Of a stretch of 64,000 bases of DNA, positions 44,372-52,588 are shown piece by piece. Below the pieces are notes generated by a model. That model did not search any database, was not told where the DNA came from, and was given only the letters and a program-made list of their open reading frames with translations. The position numbers and the translations under genes were made by a program. Numbering within the stretch: the stretch's first letter is position 1; every line of letters starts with the position of its first letter. The DNA lies in NCBI RefSeq assembly GCF_037688875.1, contig NZ_JAWDIE010000015.1, positions 1 to 64,000 of the forward strand, given 5' to 3'. The DNA is from Amphibiibacter pelophylacis (GTDB lineage: Bacteria; Pseudomonadota; Gammaproteobacteria; Burkholderiales; Burkholderiaceae_C).

Positions 44372-44461
44372 GGGAAGTCTTTCTGGGTCGCGGAAAAAAT
44401 CGGGAATACCGGGCCAAACCCGGCTGGAATCAGGTGATAAGGTCACAAGGCCATAAAGTCA

Positions 44462-45523
44462 TCAGGCGGCCGGGCGCAGGCGCTGCTCGGTCTTGCTGTC
44501 GAAGAAGAAGCACTGGTGGGTGTGGATCTTCAGACCGATGGGCGAGCCCTCGGCGGCGGCGAAATCCTTGTGGCCGCGCAGCGCCACGCGCTGTCCGGCC
44601 AGCTGCACGGTGACCTGGGTGGCCTCGCCGATCAGTTCGACGGCAAAAATGGTGCCGCGCGCCTGGCCTTCGCCCGGGGCGACCAGGTCGGCGTCTTCCC
44701 AGCGGAAACCCATCTTGACCGGGTTGGGGCAGCTCAGCGGCACGCCCTCCAGACGCACGTCGGGTGCGACAAAGGCGCCGCCTTCCAGCTGGCCTTCGAT
44801 GAAGTTCATGGCGGGCGAGCCGATGAATCCGGCGACGAAGAGGTTGGCCGGGTCGTTGTAGATCACGCGCGGCGTGTCCAGCTGCTGGATCACGCCGTGG
44901 CTCATGATGGCGACGCGCGTGGCCAGGGTCATGGCCTCGATCTGGTCGTGGGTGACGTAGACCACGGTGGTGCCCAGTTCACCGTGCAGGTGCTTGAGCT
45001 CGGAGCGCATGGTCACGCGCAGCTTGGCGTCCAGGTTGGACAGCGGTTCGTCCATCAGGAAGACACGCGGCTGGCGCACGATGGCGCGGGCCAGGGCGAC
45101 GCGCTGGCGCTGCCCGCCCGACAGCTCCTTGGGCTTGCGGTCCAGGTAGCTTTCGATCTCGACGCGGCGTGCGGCCTGCTGGATCAGCGCGTTCTGCTGC
45201 GCGGTCGGCACCTTGCGCACCTTGAGCGGGTAGCGGATGTTCTCGCGCACCGACAGGTGGGGGTAGAGGCCGTAGTTCTGGAACACCATGGCCACGTTGC
45301 GGTCCTTGGGTGGCAGATCGTTCATGCGCTGGCCGTCAAAGAGGATGTCGCCGCTGGTCGGCTCGTCCAGGCCCGCGATCATGCGCATGGTGGTCGTCTT
45401 GCCGCAGCCCGACGAGCCCAGCAGCACGAGGAATTCGCCATCGTGGACCGTCAGGTCCAGCTTGGGGATAACCACCACGTCGCCCCAGCGCTTGGTGATG
45501 TTCTTGAGTTCGATACCGGCCAT
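44462..45523 (-). CDS. Carbohydrate-type ABC transporter ATP-binding protein (MalK/UgpC family)
   Basis: 353 residues. Walker A GSSGCGKTT (36-44), signature LSGGQ (134-138), Walker B VFLMDEP with D158 E159 and H-loop His192 are complete. The C-terminal 110 residues form the MOP/TOBE regulatory domain typical of MalK/UgpC proteins. It powers the two permeases encoded just upstream, 40 bases away. Confidence 0.95.
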   Translation of the reverse strand: MAGIELKNITKRWGDVVVIPKLDLTVHDGEFLVLLGSSGCGKTTTMRMIAGLDEPTSGDILFDGQRMNDLPPKDRNVAMVFQNYGLYPHLSVRENIRYPLKVRKVPTAQQNALIQQAARRVEIESYLDRKPKELSGGQRQRVALARAIVRQPRVFLMDEPLSNLDAKLRVTMRSELKHLHGELGTTVVYVTHDQIEAMTLATRVAIMSHGVIQQLDTPRVIYNDPANLFVAGFIGSPAMNFIEGQLEGGAFVAPDVRLEGVPLSCPNPVKMGFRWEDADLVAPGEGQARGTIFAVELIGEATQVTVQLAGQRVALRGHKDFAAAEGSPIGLKIHTHQCFFFDSKTEQRLRPAA

Positions 45524-45563
45524 GCGGATGCTCCTTGATTCTTGGGGGTTCTGCCGGTGCGGG

Positions 45564-46376
45564 TCAGCGCACGGCGCCGGCTGTACCGGTCGAGAGGTGT
45601 TTCTGGATGATGCTGGCGAACAGGAACATGGGAATCATCACCAGCACGCCCGTGGCGGAGATGAGGTGCCACAGATCGCCTTCCTCGGCCGAGAACAGCG
45701 CCATGCCCACGGGCAGGGTCACCGCATCTTTCGAGGTCAGGATCACCGAGAAGTTGAAGTCGTTCCAGGTCAGGATGAAGCCAAACACCGCCGCCGTGAT
45801 CAGGCCCGGACGGGCGATGGGCAGCACGTGGTGCCAGATCACCTGCCAGCGCGTGGCGCCATCGACCAGCGCCGATTCCTCGATGTCCAGCGGAATGTTG
45901 TCGATGAAGCCCTTCATCATCCAGACCGCAAACGGCATCACCACCGAGATGTTGACCAGGATCAGGCCAAACAGGTTGTCGTACAGGCCGATGTCGCGGA
46001 ACAGCAGGAAGTAGGGCAGCACGATGACGATGCCGGGCAGGAACTGCGTCGCCAGGATGATGACCATCATGGTTTTCTCGCCACGCAGCTGGAAGCGCGA
46101 GAAGCTGTACGCCGCCAGCACCGCCAGCGGCATGGTGATGACCACCGTGCCCACCGCCACCGCCAGCGAGTTGAGGAACTTCAGGTGGATCAGGTAGGGC
46201 GGCTCCATGATCTTGCGGAAGTTGTCCAGCGTGGGCGTGAACAGCCAGCGCCCGCCGTAGACATCGACGTAGTTCTTGAACGCCGCCGACAGCACCCAGT
46301 AGATGGGCACGAGGATGATCAGGGCCAGAGCCACCATGGCCAGACCCTGGCCGAACTGTGCGAGTCGCTTGTTCAT
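45564..46376 (-). CDS. Carbohydrate-type ABC transporter permease (MalG family)
   Basis: 270 residues, six predicted membrane helices. The EAA loop that contacts the ATPase is ESALVDGATRWQVIWHHVLPIARPG. Its start overlaps the stop of the preceding permease gene by 4 bases (ATGA), indicating translational coupling. Confidence 0.94.
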   Translation of the reverse strand: MNKRLAQFGQGLAMVALALIILVPIYWVLSAAFKNYVDVYGGRWLFTPTLDNFRKIMEPPYLIHLKFLNSLAVAVGTVVITMPLAVLAAYSFSRFQLRGEKTMMVIILATQFLPGIVIVLPYFLLFRDIGLYDNLFGLILVNISVVMPFAVWMMKGFIDNIPLDIEESALVDGATRWQVIWHHVLPIARPGLITAAVFGFILTWNDFNFSVILTSKDAVTLPVGMALFSAEEGDLWHLISATGVLVMIPMFLFASIIQKHLSTGTAGAVR

Positions 46377-47281
46377 CGCTGGCCTTTCGCAAACACCGTG
46401 CGGGTGTGGATGATGACGAGCACTGCCAGCGGAATCACCAGCAGGTAGGACAGGGCGCTGGCGTAGCCCATGTCGGAGTACTTCATGCCCTGCGTGTAGA
46501 TGTAATAGGCCAGCGTGGACGTGCTGTTGCCCGGGCCGCCGTTGGTGATCAGGTAGATCTGGTCAAACACCTTGAGCGCGAAAATCGTCTTCAGGATGGC
46601 CGCCAGCCCGATGACCGGCATGATCAGCGGCAGCGTCACGTCGCGGAACACCTGCCAGCTGCTGGCGCCGTCGATGCGCGCGGCCTCCTGCGCGTCCTTG
46701 GGGACAGCGGCCAGTGCGCCGATGAACATCATGGTGATGTAGGGCGTCCAGTGCCAGATGTCCGAACTGGCCACGATGGCCATGGCGCCGCCGGGCGTGC
46801 CCAGCCAGTTGGGCACCGGGCCGGTCATGCCCAGCGCCTTGGACAGGCTGGCGACAAAGCCGTATTCGGCATTGAACATGAAGCGCCAGTTGATGCCGAT
46901 CAGCGCCGGGCTCATCGCGAAGGGCAGAATCAGCAGCGAGCGCAGCACGCTGCGCACCCGGCCCTGCGGGAAGAGCAGCAGCGCGCAGGCCAGCGACAGG
47001 CCCAGCGTGATGACCACGGTGGACACGCTGAACACCGCCGTCACCCAGACCGAGTGCCAGAAGTTGCTGTCCTCGAAGGCGCGGGTGTAGTTGTCGAAGA
47101 GGTAGGCGATGTCGCCCCAGCCGTCAGCCGGCGTCCACAGGGGCGCCGAATCGGCCGACTGGTTGAGCCGCCAGTCGCGGAAGGACAGGTAAAAGGCCTG
47201 CAGCAGCGGCCAGACGGCGCTGAGCAGCACCGCCACCACGGCGGGCAGCACCAGCCAGTATTTCATTGCACGGTCGCGCAT
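46373..47281 (-). CDS. Carbohydrate-type ABC transporter permease (MalF family)
   Basis: 302 residues from MRDRAMKYWLVLPA; AAAGGA lies 5 bases before this ATG and runs into the alternative ATG at 47287. Six membrane helices; EAA loop EAARIDGASSWQVFRDVTLPLIMP. Forms a heterodimer with the MalG-type partner. Follows the solute-binding gene after a 113-base gap containing a stable stem-loop. Confidence 0.94.
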   Translation of the reverse strand: MRDRAMKYWLVLPAVVAVLLSAVWPLLQAFYLSFRDWRLNQSADSAPLWTPADGWGDIAYLFDNYTRAFEDSNFWHSVWVTAVFSVSTVVITLGLSLACALLLFPQGRVRSVLRSLLILPFAMSPALIGINWRFMFNAEYGFVASLSKALGMTGPVPNWLGTPGGAMAIVASSDIWHWTPYITMMFIGALAAVPKDAQEAARIDGASSWQVFRDVTLPLIMPVIGLAAILKTIFALKVFDQIYLITNGGPGNSTSTLAYYIYTQGMKYSDMGYASALSYLLVIPLAVLVIIHTRTVFAKGQR

Positions 47282-47343
47282 GGTCATCCTTTCGCCGCGC
47301 TGTCAGGCGCGGGGCCAGACAGGGCGGAGAGGGTGCTCGAGGG

Positions 47344-47362
47344 GGCGGCCAGGGCGGCCGCC
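47344..47362 (-). other. Intercistronic stem-loop after the solute-binding protein gene
   Basis: GGCGGCC-N5-GGCCGCC forms a perfect 7-bp GC stem without a U run, 33 bases after the solute-binding gene stop. Similar structures after binding-protein genes stabilise that part of the mRNA or reduce read-through into the permeases. Confidence 0.55.
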
Positions 47363-47394
47363 ACGATCAGGTCAGGGCCAGGAAAACCGCCGCT

Positions 47395-48723
47395 TCAGCG
47401 GGCGGCACGGCGCAGGGCGCGCTCCGAATCCTTGGCCGCACGGTCCAGCAGCTGCTTGACATCGCCGCCACCCGCCGCGTTGTTGACGGCTTTGGACAGC
47501 GCATCACCCACTTCCGGCCAGGCCGTGTTCATGGGCAGTTCGCGCGAGATGCGCAGGCTCTTGGCGCCCATGGCGGGCACGTTGGCGTTGGCCTTGTTGA
47601 CCTCGGCGTCTTCCATGTTGGGGAACTGGACGACCACGTTGTTGACAATGGTCTTGCCACCGACTTCACGCTCGATGGCGTTCTTCTTTTCCAGATCGGG
47701 GTTGGAGGCCCACTTCAGGAATTCCCACGCCGCGTCCTTGTGCTGCGAGTAGGACGACAGCGCCCACGAGTGCACATTGACCAGCGTCACGGCCGGGCGG
47801 TTGTTGTAGGCCGGCATGGGCACGAAACCAACCTGGTCGGGCTTGAGCACCGAATCCTTGGGGTTGATGGCCGCCGAGTAGAACCACCACCACACCGGAA
47901 TCATCGCCGTCTTGCCCTGCGCGAAGGACACGCGCGCATCCTGTTCGGTGTTGGAGACCGCGCCGTCGCCGCACAGCTTCTGTTTCGTCATCAGGCCGAC
48001 GTAGTCTTCGGTGGCCTTGATGCCCTGGGGCGAGTTCCAGGCCGGTTTGCCAGACGCCGGATCGAGGATCTCGCCGCCCGCGCCCCACAGGAAGTTGGCC
48101 CAGATGAACAGGTTCTGGCGGTTGCCGTCGGCGCCGTAGTAGCAGGCCAGCGGGGCCACGCCCAGTTTGGCGTCGGCGATCTTGCGACCGGCAGCGGCCA
48201 CGTCGTCCCAGGTGGTGGGCGGCTTGATGCCCAGTTTCTCGAAGATGTCCTTGCGGTAGAAGAACAGCTGCGCGTGGCCGCGCATGGGCAGGCCCAGCAG
48301 GTGGCCCTTGTAGCTGGAGCCGTCGATGAAGCCCTGCGGGTAGCGCTTGAGATCAATGCCGTCGCGCTTGGCCATGGCCTCCAGCGGCGTGAACCAGTAA
48401 CTGTTGGCGGGCGCCCAGACGTCCATGAAGTTGATCACGTCGAACTCGTCGCTCTTGGCGGCGCCGACCGAGGTGATTTTTTCCTGCAGCGCCTTGAAAG
48501 GCGTGAAATTCCACTGCACCTTGATGCCGGTCATTTTGGTGAACTCGGCGTCGCGCAGCTGCAGGCCCTGGAACTGCGGGGTTTCCACCGCCAGCACCGT
48601 CACGGTCTGGCCGTTGTAGGGCTTGCCGGGCTTGAGGTTGTAGGGCAGGGCCTGCGCCCAGGCGCCCACGCTGGCGGTGAGGGCGGCGGTGGCCACGATC
48701 AGGGCTTTGAATCGGAAGGTCAT
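47395..48723 (-). CDS. Extracellular solute-binding protein of a sugar-type ABC transporter
   Basis: 442 residues from MTFRFKALIVATAAL, with AGGAGA upstream. A Sec signal peptide ends near VGAWAQA. The body is a family 1 solute-binding fold (DEFDVINFMDVWAPANSYWFTPLEAM, LPMRGHAQLFFYRKDIFEKLG, AWEFLKWASNPD). First gene of the six-gene operon. The ligand cannot be read from sequence; the neighbours (cupin, hydrolase, aldolase) suggest a sugar acid or a similar polyol-like compound rather than a common sugar. Confidence 0.92.
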   Translation of the reverse strand: MTFRFKALIVATAALTASVGAWAQALPYNLKPGKPYNGQTVTVLAVETPQFQGLQLRDAEFTKMTGIKVQWNFTPFKALQEKITSVGAAKSDEFDVINFMDVWAPANSYWFTPLEAMAKRDGIDLKRYPQGFIDGSSYKGHLLGLPMRGHAQLFFYRKDIFEKLGIKPPTTWDDVAAAGRKIADAKLGVAPLACYYGADGNRQNLFIWANFLWGAGGEILDPASGKPAWNSPQGIKATEDYVGLMTKQKLCGDGAVSNTEQDARVSFAQGKTAMIPVWWWFYSAAINPKDSVLKPDQVGFVPMPAYNNRPAVTLVNVHSWALSSYSQHKDAAWEFLKWASNPDLEKKNAIEREVGGKTIVNNVVVQFPNMEDAEVNKANANVPAMGAKSLRISRELPMNTAWPEVGDALSKAVNNAAGGGDVKQLLDRAAKDSERALRRAAR

Positions 48724-48809
48724 GTCGGTCTCCTGTGGACGATGGTGGGATGCTCTTGAAGGCGGTGATGCTGTCCTTGTCCCGACTGTAAAGGGCCAGG
48801 ATGCGCCTC

Positions 48810-48855
48810 GTCCAATATATTTATAATCTCTCATTGATTTTGAAAAGCTATCAAT
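48810..48855. promoter_or_regulatory. LysR box and divergent promoters between lysR and the ABC operon
   Basis: ATTGAT-N11-ATCAAT (48833-48855) is a perfect T-N11-A type LysR site; its right arm overlaps the lysR ATG. Toward the ABC operon it is followed by ATAAATATATTGGAC (minus strand), with TATATT at 48819-48814 as the probable -10. On the plus strand TATAAT (48822-48827) could serve lysR. The same box and -10 region recur before the aldolase gene. Confidence 0.72.
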
Positions 48856-49756
48856 GACCCCTGATACCCGCGCCCTGCGCTATTTTGTGGCCGTGGCCGA
48901 AGAGCTGCACTTTGGCCGCGCCGCCCAGCGCCTGCACATGTCGCAGCCGCCGCTCTCCATCCAGATCCGCCAGCTGGAGGAATCGCTGGGCGTGCGCCTG
49001 CTGCACCGCACGCAGCGCACCGTCTCGCTGACCTACGCGGGCGAGGTCTTTCTGGCGCAGGTGCGCGAGGGCCTGGCGCGTCTGGACGAGGCCGTGGACA
49101 GCGCCCGCGCCGCTGCGCGCGGCCAGGCCGGTCTGCTGCGCGTGGGCTACACCGCCGCCAGCGCTTACGCGGCGATTCCGGCGCTGATCCACGCCTACAA
49201 GCTGCGCTACCCGCAGGTCGAGGTGGCGCTGCACGAGCGCGTCACCAGCGTGCAGCTGCAGGAGCTGGCCGATGCGCGCCTGGACGTGGGCCTGGTACGG
49301 CCCCGCGTCGAGGCGCCGGGCCTGGCCAGCGAGCTGCTGATGCGCGAGCGCCTGGTCGTCGCCGTTCCGGCCGACCACCCGCTGGCGGCGCGTCCGGGGC
49401 TGACGGTGGGCGATCTGCACGACGTGCCCTTCATCGGCTTTTCGCCGCAGACCGCGCGCTACTTTCACGACATGATCGAAACCCTGCTGGCTGAATCTGC
49501 CGTGCAGCCGCGCCTGGTGCAGCGCGCGACGCAGCTGCACGCCGTGGTCGCCCTGGTCAGCGCGGGCCTGGGGCTAGCGCTGGTGCCCGACGCCTCGGCG
49601 CGGGTGCAGATGGATCGCGTGGTCTTCCGCCCGCTGCAAGGCGAGGGCTTGCCCCGTCCCGAGCTGCTGCTGTGCTGGCGGCGCAGCAGCACGTCGCCGC
49701 TGCTGGGCCACTTTCTGGAGGCGGCCCGGGAAGCCGCGCTGCGTCTGGCGCTGTGA
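48854..49756 (+). CDS. LysR family transcriptional regulator
   Basis: 300 residues. An N-terminal winged helix (RALRYFVAVAEELHFGRAAQRLHMSQPPLSIQIRQLE, residues 6-43) and a type 2 periplasmic-binding-like effector domain (about 90-295) are complete. The close fit at residues 6-30 resembles regulators of aromatic and sugar-acid catabolism (CatR/CbbR-like). Its start codon sits in its own operator, implying autorepression. Flanked by identical-architecture sites facing the ABC operon and the aldolase gene, it is the evident regulator of both. Confidence 0.93.
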   Translation: MTPDTRALRYFVAVAEELHFGRAAQRLHMSQPPLSIQIRQLEESLGVRLLHRTQRTVSLTYAGEVFLAQVREGLARLDEAVDSARAAARGQAGLLRVGYTAASAYAAIPALIHAYKLRYPQVEVALHERVTSVQLQELADARLDVGLVRPRVEAPGLASELLMRERLVVAVPADHPLAARPGLTVGDLHDVPFIGFSPQTARYFHDMIETLLAESAVQPRLVQRATQLHAVVALVSAGLGLALVPDASARVQMDRVVFRPLQGEGLPRPELLLCWRRSSTSPLLGHFLEAAREAALRLAL

Positions 49757-49759
49757 AAG

Positions 49760-49805
49760 TTTGATAGCCGCATGATATCAATCTGGCGCCATAAATATAT
49801 TGGAC
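49760..49805 (+). promoter_or_regulatory. LysR box and promoter of the aldolase gene
   Basis: TTGAT-N11-ATCAA (49761-49781) begins 4 bases after the lysR stop. After 8 bases comes ATAAATATATTGGAC (49791-49805), with TATATT at 49796-49801 as likely -10. Box, spacing and -10 match those before the ABC operon. The start of transcription would be near 49808, giving a 53-base leader without an evident ribosome site. Confidence 0.7.
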
Positions 49806-49860
49806 CGCCGCAAAGCAGGCTGATAGTCTGACCCCACTTCCACGCTGCCCACCCACTGCC

Positions 49861-50622
49861 ATGCGCCAGAACACCCTCAAAACCCTCAAAAACCAGGGCC
49901 AGACGGCCGCCAACGCCTGGATTTCGCTGGGCAGCCCTTATGCCGCCGAGATCCTGGGCCACAGCGGCTACGACGCCGTCACGGTCGATCTGCAGCACGG
50001 CATGTTCGGCTTCGATGCGGCGGTGCAGCTGCTGCAGGCGATTTCGTCCACCCCGGCGATTCCGCTGGCGCGCCCGGCCAGCAACGATCTGGCGCAGATC
50101 AACAAGCTGCTGGACGCGGGCGCTTACGGCATCATCTCGCCGCTGATCGAAACCGTCGATCAGGCCGCCACCCTGGCCCGCGCCTGCCGTTACCCGCCGC
50201 GCGGCCTGCGCAGTTTCGGGCCTTCGCGCGGGCTGACTTATGGCGGCGCCGATTACGTCGATCACGCCGACGACACCGTGATGTCGCTGGCCATGATCGA
50301 AACCGTGCCCGCGCTGGACGACATCGAGCGCATCCTGGCCGTCGAAGAGCTGGACGGCATCTACTTCGGCCCCAGCGACCTGGGACTGGCCATGGGCCTG
50401 GGCCCCAACGCCTGGAACCAGCCCGCCATGCAGCAGGCCGTGCGCCACGCGCTGGAAGCCACGCAGCGCGCGGGCAAGTACGCGGGCATCTTCGCGGGCG
50501 GCCCCGAAATGACCGCCGAGGTGACGCGCATGGGCTACCACCTGGTCACGCCCGGCAACGACGCCGCGCAGCTGCGCCTGGGCGCGGCGCAGCGCCTGAA
50601 AGAGGTGCGTGGGGCGCGGTGA
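49861..50622 (+). CDS. HpcH/HpaI family aldolase
   Basis: 253 residues. The family signatures are present: DAVTVDLQHG, PLIETVDQA, MIETVPALDDIERILAVEELDGIYFGPSDLG, with Glu and Asp for divalent metal. Members cleave 2-keto-3-deoxy acids (HpaI, GarL, RhmA) to pyruvate and an aldehyde. Under control of the same LysR box as the ABC operon, it likely catalyses the last step of that catabolic route. The exact substrate is not determinable. Confidence 0.88.
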   Translation: MRQNTLKTLKNQGQTAANAWISLGSPYAAEILGHSGYDAVTVDLQHGMFGFDAAVQLLQAISSTPAIPLARPASNDLAQINKLLDAGAYGIISPLIETVDQAATLARACRYPPRGLRSFGPSRGLTYGGADYVDHADDTVMSLAMIETVPALDDIERILAVEELDGIYFGPSDLGLAMGLGPNAWNQPAMQQAVRHALEATQRAGKYAGIFAGGPEMTAEVTRMGYHLVTPGNDAAQLRLGAAQRLKEVRGAR

Positions 50623-50691
50623 AACCTGCCCCCAGCGGGAGACGCCAAAGCGCCCCCGCTACAATGGCAGCCCGCTGATCAGGAGACTGCC

Positions 50692-51945
50692 ATGACCGCT
50701 GCCGCCCCCCTTGAGACCCTGGCCGGGCTGTTCGATGCGCCCGTGTCGCGCGCCGATTTTGACCGTCACCTGATGGCCACTTACGCGCCCGCCGCCTTTG
50801 TGCCGGTGCGCGCCAGCGGGCTCGACGTCTGGGATCAGGATGGGCGCCGCTACCTGGATTTCTCGGCGGGCATCGCGGTCACCTCGCTGGGCCACTGCCA
50901 TCCGGCCGTCACGCAGGCGCTGGCGCAGCAGGCGGGGCAGATCGGGCATCTGTCCAACGTCTACACCAACGAGCCGGTGCTGCGCCTGGCGCGGGTGCTG
51001 ACCGGGCTGACCTTCGCGGATCGCGTTTTCTTCTGCAACTCCGGCGCCGAAGCCAACGAGGGCGCGCTCAAGCTGGCCCGCCGTCTGGCCTACAACCGGG
51101 GCGATACGCAGCGCCAGACCATCGTCTCATGCACGCAGTCTTTCCACGGCCGCACCGTGTTCACGGTGTCGGTGGGCGGCCAGCCCAAATACATGGAAGG
51201 CTTCGGCCCCACGCCGCAGGCCATCGTGCACGTGCCCTTCAACGATCTGGACGCGGCCGCAGCGGCCATGGGCCCGCACGTCGCGGCCTTCATCGTCGAG
51301 CCGGTGCAGGGCGAGGGCGGCGTCACGCCCGCCCACAAATCCTACTTGGAAGGCCTGCGCGCCCTGTGCGACCAGCACGGCGCGCTGCTGATTTTTGACG
51401 AGGTCCAGACCGGCGTGGGCCGCACCGGCCATCTCTATGCCCACCAGGCCTACGGCGTCAGCCCGGACGTGATGACCACGGCCAAGGCGCTGGGCAATGG
51501 CTTCCCCATGGGCGCAGTGCTGGCCACCGAGGCCGCTGCGGCGGGCCTGACGGTGGGCACGCACGGCACCACCTACGGCGGCAACCCGCTGGCCGGGGCG
51601 GTGGCGCTGCAGGTGCTGCGCGAAGTCACGCACCCGGGCTTCCTGGAGCAGGTGCGCGAGCGCGCCGACCAGCTCGCCCAGGGGCTTGAGGCGCTGGTGG
51701 CCGATCACCCGGCGCTGCTGGCCTCCACACGCGGCATGGGCCTGCTGCGCGGTCTGGTGCTGGGCGGTGCGCAGGCTGGAAAGTCGGCGGCCTGGGTCAA
51801 GCAGGCGCAGGACGCCGGGCTGCTGGTGCTGGCGGCGGGGCCGGATGTGGTCCGCCTGGCCCCGGCGCTGGTCTGCACGGCGGCGCAGGTCGACGAGGCG
51901 CTGGCGCTGCTGCGTCAGGTGGCGCAGGCCCGCGCCCGCGCCTGA
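50692..51945 (+). CDS. argD: Acetylornithine-type class III aminotransferase
   Basis: 417 residues, PLP enzyme. Motifs: SGIAVTSLGHCHP-like glycine loop (FSAGIAVTSLGHCHP), FCNSGAEANEGALKLAR, DEVQTGVGRTGHLYA and TTAKALGNGFPMGA with the Schiff-base lysine. The family includes ArgD/AstC (N-acetylornithine or succinylornithine with 2-oxoglutarate). AGGAGA precedes the ATG and TACAAT at 50660-50665 may be the -10 box. No arginine genes are adjacent, so ArgD versus another omega-aminotransferase remains open. Confidence 0.85.
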   Translation: MTAAAPLETLAGLFDAPVSRADFDRHLMATYAPAAFVPVRASGLDVWDQDGRRYLDFSAGIAVTSLGHCHPAVTQALAQQAGQIGHLSNVYTNEPVLRLARVLTGLTFADRVFFCNSGAEANEGALKLARRLAYNRGDTQRQTIVSCTQSFHGRTVFTVSVGGQPKYMEGFGPTPQAIVHVPFNDLDAAAAAMGPHVAAFIVEPVQGEGGVTPAHKSYLEGLRALCDQHGALLIFDEVQTGVGRTGHLYAHQAYGVSPDVMTTAKALGNGFPMGAVLATEAAAAGLTVGTHGTTYGGNPLAGAVALQVLREVTHPGFLEQVRERADQLAQGLEALVADHPALLASTRGMGLLRGLVLGGAQAGKSAAWVKQAQDAGLLVLAAGPDVVRLAPALVCTAAQVDEALALLRQVAQARARA

Positions 51946-52032
51946 GCCTTCTGTCTTTGCACAGCTTTACCGGAACTTGCTGCGCCTTCGGGCGATCCAA
52001 CCGGCATCGCGCAAGCACAGATGGAGACACGC

Positions 52033-52557
52033 ATGACCCCCTGGAAAAAACCCCTGCTGGCCACCGCCGCCGTTCTGGCCCTGAGCGTGGCCGCGGTGCC
52101 CGCCCGCGCTGATGGTCTGGATACTTTCCTGCGCAGCGTCAACGTGCAGGCGCAGGCCAACCTGGGCGGCTTTCCGGCGGCCATTTCGGCGCAGTTCGGG
52201 GTGCCGGTGACCCAGGTCAGCGTCATCACACGGCAGGTGCGTCAGCCCGGCGATGTCTTCATGATTTACCAGCTGTCGCAGTGGTCGGGCCGTCCGCCGC
52301 TGGAGGTTTACGACCACTACCGCCGCGAGCGCGGCTGGGGTCGTCTGGCGCAGAACCTGGGCATCAAGCCCGGCTCGGCGCAGTTTCAGGCGCTCAAGCG
52401 CGGTGAGCTGCGTTATGTGGGCCTGGGCAGTCGCCACGAGGTCTCGCCGGGTTCGCGCGGCTACGACAGAAAACGCGAGCACGGCCATGATGATGACAAG
52501 GGCCGAGGCTGGGAACACGGCCGCGGGCATGGTCACGGAAATGGCCGCGACCATTGA
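52033..52557 (+). CDS. Small exported protein of unknown function with His/Gly-rich tail
   Basis: 174 residues from MTPWKKPLLATAA, chosen because GGAGA lies 5 bases upstream; ATG 52021 overlaps that ribosome site. A Sec signal peptide ends near VPARADG. The mature domain (SVNVQAQANLGGFPAAISAQFGVP...YQLSQWSGRP...VYDHYRRERGWGRLAQNLG) is not one I recognise. The last ~35 residues are rich in His, Gly, Arg and Asp (KREHGHDDDKGRGWEHGRGH), possibly metal-binding. It precedes the DUF1800/DUF1501 pair by 31 bases. Confidence 0.75.
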   Translation: MTPWKKPLLATAAVLALSVAAVPARADGLDTFLRSVNVQAQANLGGFPAAISAQFGVPVTQVSVITRQVRQPGDVFMIYQLSQWSGRPPLEVYDHYRRERGWGRLAQNLGIKPGSAQFQALKRGELRYVGLGSRHEVSPGSRGYDRKREHGHDDDKGRGWEHGRGHGHGNGRDH

Positions 52558-52588
52558 GGGCCGCGCGTTCTGAACGTCCATCTTGGGG

